A stretch of 64,000 nucleotides of DNA from Companilactobacillus halodurans (lineage in GTDB: Bacteria > Bacillota > Bacilli > Lactobacillales > Lactobacillaceae): assembly GCF_009600985.1 (NCBI RefSeq), contig NZ_VDFP01000010.1:22645-86644 (forward strand), written 5' to 3'. Shown one piece after another: positions 16,575 to 25,651 of this stretch. The notes below the pieces were generated by a model. That model saw nothing but the letters and a program-made list of their open reading frames with translations, searched no databases and had not been told where the DNA came from. How positions within the stretch are numbered: position 1 is the first letter of the stretch; every line of letters begins with the position of its first letter. The position numbers and the translations under genes were made by a program.

Positions 16575-16833
16575 GATACTTAATTAAAAAATGAGTTTTA
16601 ATCAATAAAAAATAATTTTTGAGAGTAAAAGAGTAAAACTTTGAACTAAATATTTAGTAAAAATCGATGACGTTTGTAAATTATCTCACAAGTTTTAAGA
16701 AATTGATTGGAATTACTAATTAGATTAGAAAGCTCTTAATGATTGATATAAAGGCAATCTGTTATACTATTCAAAGACAGGTGTTTACGGTAATTAAACA
16801 AAAATGATATTTTAAGGAAATTAGTCGAAATAA

Positions 16834-16885
16834 TGTGACAAAGGTCACAAAAAGATATTGTTTTTAATTATTGCAACCGTTAACA
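16834..16885. promoter_or_regulatory. CRP/FNR-type dyad and cre site upstream of the OPT operon
   Basis: TGTGACAAAGGTCACA (16834-16849) is a perfect TGTGA-N6-TCACA dyad, the target type of Crp/Fnr-family regulators such as ArcR. TGCAACCGTTAACA (16872-16885) fits the cre pattern TGNAANCGNTNNCA. Otherwise the 460-bp gap 16535-16993 is AT-rich leader without a gene. Confidence 0.7.
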
Positions 16886-16993
16886 TTGGAATTGGAATGA
16901 AAAAGAGAAAAGGAGGGCGTAATTTCTAAAGAATTTTAATTTATTCGATTAAATTAATGCTTACTTTTTAAGTATAAGTAGGAGGCATTTTGT

Positions 16994-18907
16994 ATGAAAA
17001 AGAGCCTGTCTAAGTCAGCATATGGAGGAATTTCTGGGGAGAAATACGTTCCATATGTGACTGATAAAGATAATCATGGTGGCAACTCGATTATTATGAT
17101 TATGGGTGCCATCTTGGCAGTGATTTTCGCCGCATCGACTGCTTATTCAGGGATGAAAGCTGGATTGACAGTTGCTGCAGGGATACCAGGATCAATTATT
17201 GGTTCAGGATTAGTTGCTGCTTTTGCAAAAAAGAAGGGAATCCTCGGCAAGAACCTTCTCCAAGGGATGTCCAGTGGTGGTGAATCAATTGCCAGTGGAA
17301 TGATTTACGTCTTGCCCGCCATTATTGTTATCGGTGGTCGAATCAATTTCATTGCTGGGGTTTTAGTTGGGGCCTTGGCTGTACTCTTTGCGATTGGAAC
17401 GTCTTCATTAGTTCAAAATTATTTAGTCGTCGAAGAGCATGGAAAATTGGTCTACCCTGAATCAATGGCCATTTCAGAAGCTTTAGTAGCGTCCGAAGCC
17501 GGAGGGGATTCCTTGAAATTTATGGGAATCGGCTTTGGTATCGGTGGAGTCTTGACTCTGTTCACGACCCAAGTGTTCGGTTGGATTAACAGTACCATCA
17601 CCTATGTTGGTAATTCGTTTTATCGCTGGAAGATGTCGACTGAAGTTAATCCAATGTTAGCCGGAATCGGATTCGTTGTTGGTTTAGATGTTGCTTTGAC
17701 AATGTTTGCTGGTTCAGTGCTATCGAATTTTGGTATCACGCCACTGATTGCTAACTTTACCCAAATGGCTGGCAATCATGCTAAGGATTGGAACGATGTC
17801 AGTGTTGCCGTCAATCAAATGGGCGTCGACCAAGTCGCAGGATCATATTCGAAATATATTGGTGCTGGTATGATGCTTTGCGGTGGAATTGTTGGTGCCG
17901 TTAAGTTGATTCCAGTTATCATTACTTCAATCAAGAAGACTTTAAATGCTAGAAATGGCAACAATGATGATCGTAATCTCTTAGGAATTTGGTCATTATT
18001 GATTGCTGTTATTGCAATTTTTGTCGTAGGTTTCTTTATCTCTGGTAACATTGCCATGGCAATCGTTGGTGGAATCCTTTCAATTATCTTGGCCTTGTTA
18101 TTCGTTATCGTATCTGCCAGATTAGCTGGTACTATTGGGTGTTCCAATGCGCCTGTATCTGGTATGACTATTGCTTCTTTAGTTATTATGACTTTAGTCT
18201 TCGTCATCTTTGGCTGGACTAGCAATGCTAATAATCAAATTCTATTATTATTTGGAGTCTTCATCGTTACAGCCATCTCTGTTGGTGGTGCCTACATGCA
18301 GACTCAAAAAGTAAATTACGTTATCGGTGGCAATAAAAATGAAATGATGAAGTATTTCATGATTGCCGCTATGATCGGTGTCATTATCGTGGTCGGAATG
18401 ACTGTAATTCTCGAACCACAATTGAAGATTACCGGTTCAAATCCACCATTTGGTATGCCACAAGCTAACTTGATTGCAACATTGACAACCGGAATCATGT
18501 CAGGAAATCTTCCTTGGATTATGATTATTATCGGTGTCGTTATTGCGGTCGTTTGTTGGATGCTGGGACTATCAATTATGACTGTCGCTTTAGGATTTTA
18601 TCTACCAATCTCGACTACTTCAATTATTTTAGTCGGTGCTTTGATTAAAATGTTGATTGAAAAAATTACTAAAGATAAACAATTACAAGATAAAAGAGTT
18701 CAAAGCGGTATCAGTCTTTCATCAGGATTAATCGCCGGAGGTTCAATCATTGGACTCATCGGAATAATCTTGCACGTAACCAACGTATTAGGCGACAAGA
18801 CGCCAACAGGATTTGCTGGCAGCAACGCCGTTGGTTTAATATTACTGGCAGTTTTAATCGTTTCAATTATTCTACCTTTGGTCAATATTAAAAAAGAAGC
18901 CAAGTAG
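16994..18907 (+). CDS. OPT-family oligopeptide transporter
   Basis: 637 residues with about 15 membrane helices. The N-terminal family signature reads ASTAYSGMKAGLTVAAGIPGSIIGSG, followed by KNLLQGMSSGGESIASGMIYVLPAI, and a C-terminal half with LGFYLPISTTSIILVGALIK. OPT proteins import small peptides by proton symport. RBS GGAGG. Followed 12 bp later by a PqqD-like gene and then a dipeptidase, giving a peptide uptake-hydrolysis operon under the CRP-type and cre sites. Confidence 0.92.
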   Translation: MKKSLSKSAYGGISGEKYVPYVTDKDNHGGNSIIMIMGAILAVIFAASTAYSGMKAGLTVAAGIPGSIIGSGLVAAFAKKKGILGKNLLQGMSSGGESIASGMIYVLPAIIVIGGRINFIAGVLVGALAVLFAIGTSSLVQNYLVVEEHGKLVYPESMAISEALVASEAGGDSLKFMGIGFGIGGVLTLFTTQVFGWINSTITYVGNSFYRWKMSTEVNPMLAGIGFVVGLDVALTMFAGSVLSNFGITPLIANFTQMAGNHAKDWNDVSVAVNQMGVDQVAGSYSKYIGAGMMLCGGIVGAVKLIPVIITSIKKTLNARNGNNDDRNLLGIWSLLIAVIAIFVVGFFISGNIAMAIVGGILSIILALLFVIVSARLAGTIGCSNAPVSGMTIASLVIMTLVFVIFGWTSNANNQILLLFGVFIVTAISVGGAYMQTQKVNYVIGGNKNEMMKYFMIAAMIGVIIVVGMTVILEPQLKITGSNPPFGMPQANLIATLTTGIMSGNLPWIMIIIGVVIAVVCWMLGLSIMTVALGFYLPISTTSIILVGALIKMLIEKITKDKQLQDKRVQSGISLSSGLIAGGSIIGLIGIILHVTNVLGDKTPTGFAGSNAVGLILLAVLIVSIILPLVNIKKEAK

Positions 18908-18919
18908 GAGGTAAGTTAA

Positions 18920-19279
18920 ATGGCAAAGCGTCGTCCTAAATTAACTGAAGAAGATTTAAAGCACATGGTATTTAAGAAGAACCCTGAAGTAACTTATCAA
19001 AGAAAAGCAGGCATCATTACCATTGTGAGAAAACAAGATCATCCCATTCAAAAATTTTTCCGGAAATTACACGTTCACATTCCTGAAAAATCTTATTTAG
19101 AGATGGATGAATATGGAAGCTACGTCTTCACCAAGGTTAATGGACATCGAAATGCTTATGAGATTGGCAAGGAACTAGCCGAAAAGTTTCCTGACACCGA
19201 TAAGTATCGCTATACCAGATTGATACTTTTCTTACAACAAATAGAAGACGTTGACCATTTAATTGAACGAGTTTCATAA
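18920..19279 (+). CDS. PqqD-family protein
   Basis: 119 residues. The C-terminal 60 residues match the PqqD/RiPP-recognition fold: MDEYGSYVFTKVNGHRNAYEIGKELAEKFPDTD, with the conserved D/N-x-x-G and V-x-G-x-x-x-x-x-I pattern. The N-terminal half is basic. PqqD proteins bind peptides for radical-SAM partners, but no maturase lies in the window. Here the protein sits alone between an oligopeptide transporter and a dipeptidase. A peptide-binding or accessory role is an inference. Confidence 0.75.
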   Translation: MAKRRPKLTEEDLKHMVFKKNPEVTYQRKAGIITIVRKQDHPIQKFFRKLHVHIPEKSYLEMDEYGSYVFTKVNGHRNAYEIGKELAEKFPDTDKYRYTRLILFLQQIEDVDHLIERVS

Positions 19280-19315
19280 TGAAATAAGAATAAAAATTTA
19301 CTGGGGGATTTAAAA

Positions 19316-20743
19316 ATGACAGATCGCATCGAATTATCAGCATGTACATCAATCATGGTAGGTAAAAAGGCCTCAATGGATGGAGCAACTTACATCTCCA
19401 GAAATGAAGACCGTTTGAATGCTATTTATAGAAAAAGAATTATCGTTCAACCTGCTGTTTCAGGCCGTAAAGAAACTTATGTTTCACCATATAATAAGAT
19501 GACAGCACCTTATCCAGAAAGTGGCTATCGTTATACATCAACGCTTGACGCTGACCAAAGTACTGGACCAAACGAAGAGGATGGCTTTAACGAAAAAAAT
19601 GTTGGTGTCAGTGCTACCGAAAGTGTTTATGCCAATGAAAAAGTTTTAGCCTTTGATCCATATGTTAAAAATGGTTTAGCTGAAGATTCCTTAGCAACCT
19701 TAGTCTTGCCATACATCGATTCCGCTCGCGATGGAGTAAAGTATTTAGGTAAGTTAGTTGCTAAATATGGTTCAGCCGAAGGAAATGGCTTGCAATTCAA
19801 CGACAAAGACGAAGTTTGGTACATGGAAGTAGTTACTGGACACCAATGGGTAGCCGTACGTATTCCAGATGACAGCTATGCCGTAGCTGCTAATCAAGTT
19901 GCCATTCAAGACATTGACTTCAACGACCCCGAAAACTTCATGTGGGCTGATGGCATCCAAGACTTCGTAGAAAAGCATGACTTGAACCCAGACTTCGACC
20001 GTTGGGACTTCAGACATATCTTTGGCACAGATACTGAAAAAGACCACCACTACAACACGCCACGTGTTTGGTTTGCACAACGCTATTTGAACCCATCGAT
20101 TGAACAAGACCCAGAATCAGCTGAATTGCCATTTATCAGAAAAGCTGAAAAGAAAATTTCAGTTGAGGATATTCAATACCTATTGAAGTCACACTACAAT
20201 GAAACAAAGTATGACCCACTAGGAAACGGCAGCGAGCACGACAAGAAAACATATCGTTCAATCTCACTATCAAGAACAGCCAACTCACACATCTTGCAAA
20301 TGAGAGACTCAGACAAGAATGGAGCTGCCGGAGTAGAATGGACAGGCTTTGGAATCCCAAGCTTCTGCCCACAAGTACCATTCTTTACAAACGCCAACGA
20401 CATCGACGAATCATACAGCTATACACCAGAAAAGATGGACCTAAAGAGCGCCTATTGGTTATATGAAGCCTTAGCAATGGTAGTAGAATCACACTACAAA
20501 GAATTCGTAGAACCAAACCTAGACTATCAAAAAGCCTTATCAGAATGGGCCAGAAGAAAAATCGATGCAGTCGACCAAAAAGCAGTGAAAATGGAAGGTA
20601 AAGAATTAACAGAATACCTAACAGAGCAAAATCATGAAATAGTTAAACATTATAATGAAGAAACAAAGAAACACCTAGCAGATTTGGTAACACAAGGAAC
20701 GGAGCTGTCCAAGTTGACATTTAAGATGGATCCAAATCTCTAG
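19316..20743 (+). CDS. pepD: C69-family dipeptidase 1
   Basis: 475 residues. N-terminal nucleophile hydrolase of the PepD family. Cys10 in SACTSIMVGKKASMDGATYISRNEDR is the expected nucleophile after removal of the short N-terminal piece. Other marks are YVSPYNKMTAP, VGVSATESVYANEK, LVLPYIDSARDGVKYLGKL and EVWYMEVVTGHQWVAVRIPDD. Cleaves a broad range of dipeptides in the cytoplasm. Third gene of the OPT operon. Its TAG stop overlaps the first bases of repeat copy C. A paralogue starts at 22874. Confidence 0.93.
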   Translation: MTDRIELSACTSIMVGKKASMDGATYISRNEDRLNAIYRKRIIVQPAVSGRKETYVSPYNKMTAPYPESGYRYTSTLDADQSTGPNEEDGFNEKNVGVSATESVYANEKVLAFDPYVKNGLAEDSLATLVLPYIDSARDGVKYLGKLVAKYGSAEGNGLQFNDKDEVWYMEVVTGHQWVAVRIPDDSYAVAANQVAIQDIDFNDPENFMWADGIQDFVEKHDLNPDFDRWDFRHIFGTDTEKDHHYNTPRVWFAQRYLNPSIEQDPESAELPFIRKAEKKISVEDIQYLLKSHYNETKYDPLGNGSEHDKKTYRSISLSRTANSHILQMRDSDKNGAAGVEWTGFGIPSFCPQVPFFTNANDIDESYSYTPEKMDLKSAYWLYEALAMVVESHYKEFVEPNLDYQKALSEWARRKIDAVDQKAVKMEGKELTEYLTEQNHEIVKHYNEETKKHLADLVTQGTELSKLTFKMDPNL

Positions 20744-20872
20744 AGAGTGAAACAGGGGCGCCCAGCTCACGAGGACTAAGACAATTTCACGAAGTGCTCG
20801 CGCATTTTGCGAGCAGTTTGGGAAATAGGCTTAGCCGCAATGAGTTGCCCCTGTGTAACTCGTTTCCACTAT
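20742..20872 (+). repeat. Dispersed structured repeat, copy C
   Basis: Starts inside the dipeptidase stop codon (TAGAGAGTG) and ends CGTTTCCACTAT. Arms: GAGT/ACTC (GAGC/GCTC in other copies), CAGGGGC/GCCCCTG, AGCTCA/TGAGTT, CTAAG/CTTAG (TTAAG/CTTAA elsewhere) and GCTCGC/GCGAGC. The tail palindrome is absent. Bases 20873-21294 otherwise hold AT-rich sequence with one terminator and no gene. Confidence 0.9.
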
Positions 20873-21051
20873 GCTGCAAAGAAGCGAATCAGTTTAGAGC
20901 TATTAAAAATTCAAAATTCCAAAGCAAATTTCCGTTAATAAGCAAAAAATCAGGAATTTTAGACATAATAAGACTTGATAACTTCAAAACGCTTCACCAA
21001 AAATCAGCAAAACGAAACGAATCTCCAACCAAAAAATACCAAACCAAACCA

Positions 21052-21117
21052 AAAAAAACACCCAATCCCAAAAAATCTCCAAAAATAACAGAGATAAATC
21101 CAGATTAGGTGTTTTTT
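21052..21117 (+). terminator. Possible terminator before the serine dehydratase operon
   Basis: AAAACACC-c-AATC pairs with GATT-a-GGTGTTTT across a loop of roughly 35 nt, then T-run. Weak because of the long loop. Confidence 0.5.
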
Positions 21118-21294
21118 CTATGTCTAAAAATCTCCACAAAGCCCATAATAAAACACGTCCATAAGACAATTCCAACTATCTAAAATGTCCATAAAACTCC
21201 AACTAATAACAATGACCTCAAACCAAAAAAATTGTAAACTTATAAATAATATATAAAAAAATCACTAAAACAAGAAAAACCGAGGTAAATAATC

Positions 21295-21966
21295 ATGAAA
21301 GATATCCGTTTCAAAAGTGTCTTCGATATCATTGGTCCAGTTATGATAGGACCCAGCAGTTCCCATACTGCCGGAGCAGCCAGAATTGGCAAAGTTGTTC
21401 ACGATATCTTTGGCGAAAAGCCAGAAAAAATCACTATCGATCTTTACGAATCCTTTGCTAAAACTTATCGCGGTCATGGAACCGATGTAGCCATTGTCGG
21501 CGGTTTATTAGGAATGGAACCAGACGATAGAAGATTATCCGATTCCTTGAAGATTGCTTATGAAGAAGGAATCAAGGTAGCTTTCGTACCTAAAAGCGAT
21601 AAAGTCGATCATCCTAATACCGCTAAAATCAATTTGGTCAAAGGAGACCATCAATTATCAGTTACCGGAATCTCCATTGGTGGCGGAAATATCCAAATTT
21701 CTGAAATCAATGGTTTTAAGATGTCTTTGAGTTTAGGCACGCCAACATACATTACTGTCCATAAAGATATTGCTGGGATGATTGCCAAAGTAACGGAAGT
21801 GTTCTCCGAATTCGATATCAATATCGGTACGATGACCGTTACCAGAACAGCCAAGGGCGAAAAGGCTTTGATGATACTTGAAGTCGATGAACGCTATGAC
21901 AAGGAAAATATTTTGAAAAAACTCCAAGCATTGCCCAACGTGGATAATGCCACTTACTTTGAATAG
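21295..21966 (+). CDS. sdaAB: L-serine dehydratase, iron-sulfur type, beta subunit
   Basis: 223 residues. The N-terminal SDH beta domain has FDIIGPVMIGPSSSHTAGAARIG (substrate loop) and YESFAKTYRGHGTDVAIVGGLLGM. A C-terminal ACT domain follows (ITVHKDIAGMIAKVTEVFSEFDINIGTMTVTRTAKGEKALMILEVD). With SdaAA it converts serine to pyruvate and ammonia. RBS CGAGG. Eleven bp ahead of the alpha gene, which carries a frameshift. Confidence 0.92.
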   Translation: MKDIRFKSVFDIIGPVMIGPSSSHTAGAARIGKVVHDIFGEKPEKITIDLYESFAKTYRGHGTDVAIVGGLLGMEPDDRRLSDSLKIAYEEGIKVAFVPKSDKVDHPNTAKINLVKGDHQLSVTGISIGGGNIQISEINGFKMSLSLGTPTYITVHKDIAGMIAKVTEVFSEFDINIGTMTVTRTAKGEKALMILEVDERYDKENILKKLQALPNVDNATYFE

Positions 21967-21977
21967 GGGATGAGACA

Positions 21978-22843
21978 ATGTTTTATACAATTAAAGAGTT
22001 AGTTAAAAAGAGTGCTGATTATGATTCTGTTGCCGACTTGATGGTTCAAACGGAAATGGAAAATACAAACCGTTCAAAAGAATTTATTCGTTCACAAATG
22101 GAACGCAATTTAAAAGTTATGGAACAGTCGATTGCGGAAGGAATTGCTGGCGTTAGATCAGTAACTGGTTTAACTGGTGGCGATGCTAAAAAAATGGATG
22201 CTTATATCAAAAAAGGCGACTTTTTAAGCGGACAACCGATTCTTGAAGCAGCCAGAAATGCTGTAGCGGTCAATGAAGTCAACGCTAAGATGGGCTTGAT
22301 TTGTGCGACGCCGACTGCAGGTAGTGCTGGGTCTTAGCTGGAGTTTTAGTAGCTGTCAGAGACCGCTTAAAAATGACTCGCGAACAACAAGTTGACTTTT
22401 TGTTTACAGCTGGAGCTTTTGGTTTAGTGATTGCCAATAATTCTTCAATTGCTGGAGCAGAAGGTGGATGCCAAGCAGAAGTCGGCTCAGCTTCAGCTAT
22501 GGCGTCAGCTGCTTTAGTTTGTGCTAAAGGCGGCAGTGCTCAACAAGCAGCTGAAGCAGTTTCAATTACTTTGCAAAATATGATGGGACTAGTTTGTGAT
22601 CCTGTGGCTGGCTTGGTAGAAGTTCCTTGCGTAAAGCGTAATGCTTTGGGTTCTTCTCAAGCGATGATTTCAGCCGATATGGCTTTAGCAGGAATCACAA
22701 GTGTTATACCAACTGATGAAGTAGTCGAAGCAATGCACAAAGTTGGACAACAGATGCCATCTATTTTTAAGGAAACAGCTGAAGGTGGTTTAGCTACTAC
22801 GCCAACAGCTTTGAAACTGAAAAAAGATATTTTCGGTGAATAA
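21978..22843 (+). pseudogene. sdaAA: L-serine dehydratase alpha subunit, single-base frameshift
   Basis: Two frames together cover the whole alpha subunit (about 287 residues). The first (21978-22337) ends abruptly at LICATPTAGSAGS. The second frame continues from GTC at 22331 as VLAGVLVAVRDRLKMTREQQVDFLFTAGAFG to the normal end at 22843. Adding one G to the GGG run at 22329-22331 restores the frame exactly. The iron-sulfur Cys (LICATPT, GLVCDPVAGLVEVPC) and the rest of the protein are intact. So this is a recent mutation, a phase-variable tract or a sequencing error. Confidence 0.85.
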
Positions 22844-22873
22844 TATTTTTTAATTTTAAAAGAGGGATGCACT

Positions 22874-24283
22874 ATGAAACAACACAAACACGCTGCTTGT
22901 ACTTCTATCTTAGTAGGTAAGAAAGCTTCATTAGATGGAGCAACCTACATAGCTAGAAATGAGGATAATTACGTTGCCAATTGGCCTAAGAAATTTTTTG
23001 TCCAGCCACAAGTTCATAATCGAAAAGAAACATATGTCTCGCCATACAATAATTTAACGGTTCAATTGCCAAGTGAGGGCTTGCGTTACACTTCGTCTCC
23101 CGATGCTAATCAAGACGAAGGCCTGTATGAAGAAGATGGTATCAACGAAAAAAATGTGGCGATGAGCGCAACTGAAAGCGTGTTTGCCAACGAAAAAGTT
23201 CTCGCCTATGATCCATTGGTTGAAAATGGCGTGGCAGAAGATTCAATCACGACCTTAGTTTTGCCTTATATCGATTCTGCTAGAGCTGGCGTGGAGTATT
23301 TAGGCAAATTGATTGCTAAATTTGGTTCGGCTGAAGGAAATGGCGTCTTATTCAGCGATAAAAATGAAGTTTGGTACATGGAAATTGCCACAGGGCACCA
23401 TTTTGTAGCAATTCGAATTCCGGATGACTGTTATGCAGTAGCGGCTAATCAGATTGGAATTGAAGACATTGATTTCGACGACTCGAAGAATTATATCTGG
23501 TCGTCTGGAATTGAAGAATTTGTCGAAAAGTATAATTTGAACCCTGATTTCTCTGGCTGGAATTTTCGTCATATATTCGGAACAGATACTAAAAAAGACC
23601 GCCATTACAACACGCCACGTGTTTGGTACGGTCAAAAATTATTGAATCCTTCAATTGAACAAGACCCGGAATCATCAGACTTGCCATTTATAAGAAAGCC
23701 TGAAAAGAAAATTTCATTGGAAGATATCCAAAGAATTTTGAAATCGCATTATAACGAAACGAAATTTGATCCTCTAGGCAGTGGTAATGAGGAAGATAAA
23801 AATCGCTATCGGGCCATTTCCTTATCAAGAACAGCTAATTCTCATATCTTACAGTTAAAAGATTCTCGAGCCATCGAATGGAAAGCTTATGGTATTCCAA
23901 GTTTTTCTGCTTATGTACCGTTCTTTACCAATGCTAATGATACTGACGAATCATATCGCATAGTACCAGAAAAATTAGATTTGAAAAGTGCCTATTGGTT
24001 GTACGAAACTTTAGCTTTTGTAGTTGAGAGCCATTATCAAGCTTTCGTTGAAGACAATTTGGATTATCAAATCAAACTGTCAAAGTGGGCTCGAGCAAAA
24101 ATTCATTCAGTAGAGAATGAAGCACCAAAATATTCAGTGGAGCAATTAACTGAATATTTGACGAGCAAAAATAAAGAAATCATTGAACATTTTGACAAAG
24201 CAACTCAAAATCATCTAGCTGATTTAGTGACGAAAGGGACAGAATTATCCCGATTAACTTTCAAAATGGACCCCAATTTATAA
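22874..24283 (+). CDS. pepD: C69-family dipeptidase 2
   Basis: 469 residues, close paralogue of the gene at 19316 with the same motifs (Cys9 in AACTSILVGKKASLDGATYIARNEDN, MSATESVFANEK, LVLPYIDSARAGVEYLGKLIAKFGSAEGNG, C-terminal KGTELSRLTFKMDPNL). RBS AGAGGGA. It follows the serine dehydratase genes by 30 bp without a terminator, so it may belong to that operon, joining dipeptide cleavage to serine breakdown. Confidence 0.93.
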   Translation: MKQHKHAACTSILVGKKASLDGATYIARNEDNYVANWPKKFFVQPQVHNRKETYVSPYNNLTVQLPSEGLRYTSSPDANQDEGLYEEDGINEKNVAMSATESVFANEKVLAYDPLVENGVAEDSITTLVLPYIDSARAGVEYLGKLIAKFGSAEGNGVLFSDKNEVWYMEIATGHHFVAIRIPDDCYAVAANQIGIEDIDFDDSKNYIWSSGIEEFVEKYNLNPDFSGWNFRHIFGTDTKKDRHYNTPRVWYGQKLLNPSIEQDPESSDLPFIRKPEKKISLEDIQRILKSHYNETKFDPLGSGNEEDKNRYRAISLSRTANSHILQLKDSRAIEWKAYGIPSFSAYVPFFTNANDTDESYRIVPEKLDLKSAYWLYETLAFVVESHYQAFVEDNLDYQIKLSKWARAKIHSVENEAPKYSVEQLTEYLTSKNKEIIEHFDKATQNHLADLVTKGTELSRLTFKMDPNL

Positions 24284-24447
24284 AGATTTTTTTGCATAAC
24301 CAACTAATATAACACAATTAAAACGCTTTCTCACTACTTTTTTGATATATCATGAGCTTTTTTTCCCCAAAGTGACAGTTTCGAGTCTATAATAGATATT
24401 GGGACTTCCCCGTTGTGGGAACAAAATCGATGAAAGGTAGCGAAGGC

Positions 24448-24984
24448 ATGCAGGTATATAAAAATTCAGAAGAATTGATAGACCAGATTAAAGAGAGTTA
24501 TCATAAATTCATTGATGAGTATGAGGGTATTGGCGATGATGTCGCTGATGAAAGAATTGATCAAGTAGATAAAACACCAAGAGAGATGCTCTCATATCAA
24601 GTTGGTTGGATTAATATGATTTTATCATGGGAAAAAGCCGAAGCAGGTGGGGAAAAGATTACAACCCCAACTCCCGGATACAAGTGGGATCAAATGCGTC
24701 AGTTGTACCACGATTTTAATATTAAATACGGTTCCAACGGTATTGAAAATGAGAAAGCAGAACTTGGAAGCGTAGTAGCCGAATTGATTTCCTGGATTTC
24801 CGATATGTCACATGATGAATTATTCAAACCCGGAGAGCGTAAATGGGCAACGACCAAAGCCATGTGGCCAGTAGCAAAATGGATCAGAATCAATGCAGTA
24901 TCACCATTCAATAATTACAGCCGCCAAGTTCGCAAGTGGAAGAACTTTAATCTTAGAGACAAGAAAAATGCTGTTAATTCATAG
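24448..24984 (+). CDS. ClbS/DfsB (DUF1706) family protein
   Basis: 178 residues from the ATG at 24448 (AAAGG upstream; the longer frame starts inside the promoter leader). DinB-like four-helix bundle with EELIDQIKESYHKFIDEYEGI, TPREMLSYQVGWINMILSWEKAE, PTPGYKWDQMRQLYHDF and a C-terminal WPVAKWIRINAVSPFNNYSRQVRKW. Relatives include ClbS, which inactivates colibactin, but most are uncharacterised. Own terminator. Confidence 0.8.
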   Translation: MQVYKNSEELIDQIKESYHKFIDEYEGIGDDVADERIDQVDKTPREMLSYQVGWINMILSWEKAEAGGEKITTPTPGYKWDQMRQLYHDFNIKYGSNGIENEKAELGSVVAELISWISDMSHDELFKPGERKWATTKAMWPVAKWIRINAVSPFNNYSRQVRKWKNFNLRDKKNAVNS

Positions 24985-25034
24985 GACTGAAATGAAGGTA
25001 GAGGAATACGGACTTAAATTTCAGGCTTTAACAT

Positions 25035-25087
25035 TAAACCTCAATTGATTTGCTTGTAGTATATATAGGCAAGTTGATTGGGGTTTT
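25035..25087 (+). terminator. Terminator of the ClbS-like gene
   Basis: AAACCTCAATTGATTTGC pairs, with several G-U pairs, with GCAAGTTGATTGGGGTTT, then T-run. It lies just before repeat copy D. Confidence 0.75.
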
Positions 25088-25094
25088 TGTTATT

Positions 25095-25245
25095 AAGAGA
25101 GCGCAGCAAGCCCGGGAGCTACCGAGGATTAAGACAATTTCACGAAGTGCTCGCGTACTGTGCGAGCAGTTTGGGAAATAGGCTTAACCGGAAGTAGCTG
25201 GCTTGTGGAGCTCGTTTCCACTATGCAGCAGAAAAACCATGGTTA
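25095..25245 (+). repeat. Dispersed structured repeat, copy D
   Basis: AGAGAGCGCAGC...CGTTTCCACTAT (to 25224), tail AACCATGGTT (25235-25244). Outer stem type as in copy A (CAAGCC/GGCTTG, AGCTAC/GTAGCT), apical hairpin closest to copy C. Unlike most copies it begins after a terminator, not at a stop codon. Between 25246 and 25324 nothing else is seen. Confidence 0.9.
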
Positions 25246-25324
25246 TCTAAAAATAGGCCCATGGTTATTCCACAAAAAAATAAGGCCATTTCAAAGCTTC
25301 TAACCTTGAAATAACCCCAAAAAC

Positions 25325-25627
25325 CTATTGAACCCTCTCAGTAACAAAATCAAACCTCTCCTGAAACCCAAACAAAAACTTAGAAGAAGAAACATCCTTA
25401 ATCTCAAATCTCTGCCCCTGAGGCGTACCAATCAAAGACCCCTTAGCATAAGTAGAGCTGTGCAAAAGTTTTAATTTATTGCTTTCAAACGCCCAAGCAT
25501 AAGTGTAAAAGCCATCTTTAAATGGTTTCATCGAAATAGAAGTATTCTTGCGTCCAATCAACCATAATGGGACGAGAATGATTAGAATACCAATCAAATT
25601 AATTACAATGGAAGATAATAATTTCAT
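25325..25627 (-). CDS. Small membrane-anchored protein of unknown function
   Basis: 100 residues. One N-terminal membrane helix (LLSSIVINLIGILIILVPLWLIG), then a soluble domain probably rich in beta strands (FYTYAWAFESNKLKLLHSST..GTPQGQRFEIKDVSSSKFLFGFQERFDFV). Not recognised. RBS AAGGAG. It has a strong promoter (TTTACA-17-GATAAT) preceded by the same 16-bp dyad as the beta-glucosidase promoter, which suggests shared GntR control. Confidence 0.65.
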   Translation of the reverse strand: MKLLSSIVINLIGILIILVPLWLIGRKNTSISMKPFKDGFYTYAWAFESNKLKLLHSSTYAKGSLIGTPQGQRFEIKDVSSSKFLFGFQERFDFVTERVQ

Positions 25628-25651
25628 AATAAATTAACTCCTTTTAAAACA

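Noticed and set aside
20794..21175. Open frames on both strands across repeat C and the following AT-rich gap
   Set aside because: Low-complexity Lys/Pro-rich or Trp/Phe-rich translations, no ribosome site, and overlap with the repeat and a terminator.
22337..22372. Serine dehydratase alpha as two separate functional genes
   Set aside because: The second frame has no ribosome site and reads in frame with the missing residues upstream of its first ATG; a single-base frameshift is simpler.
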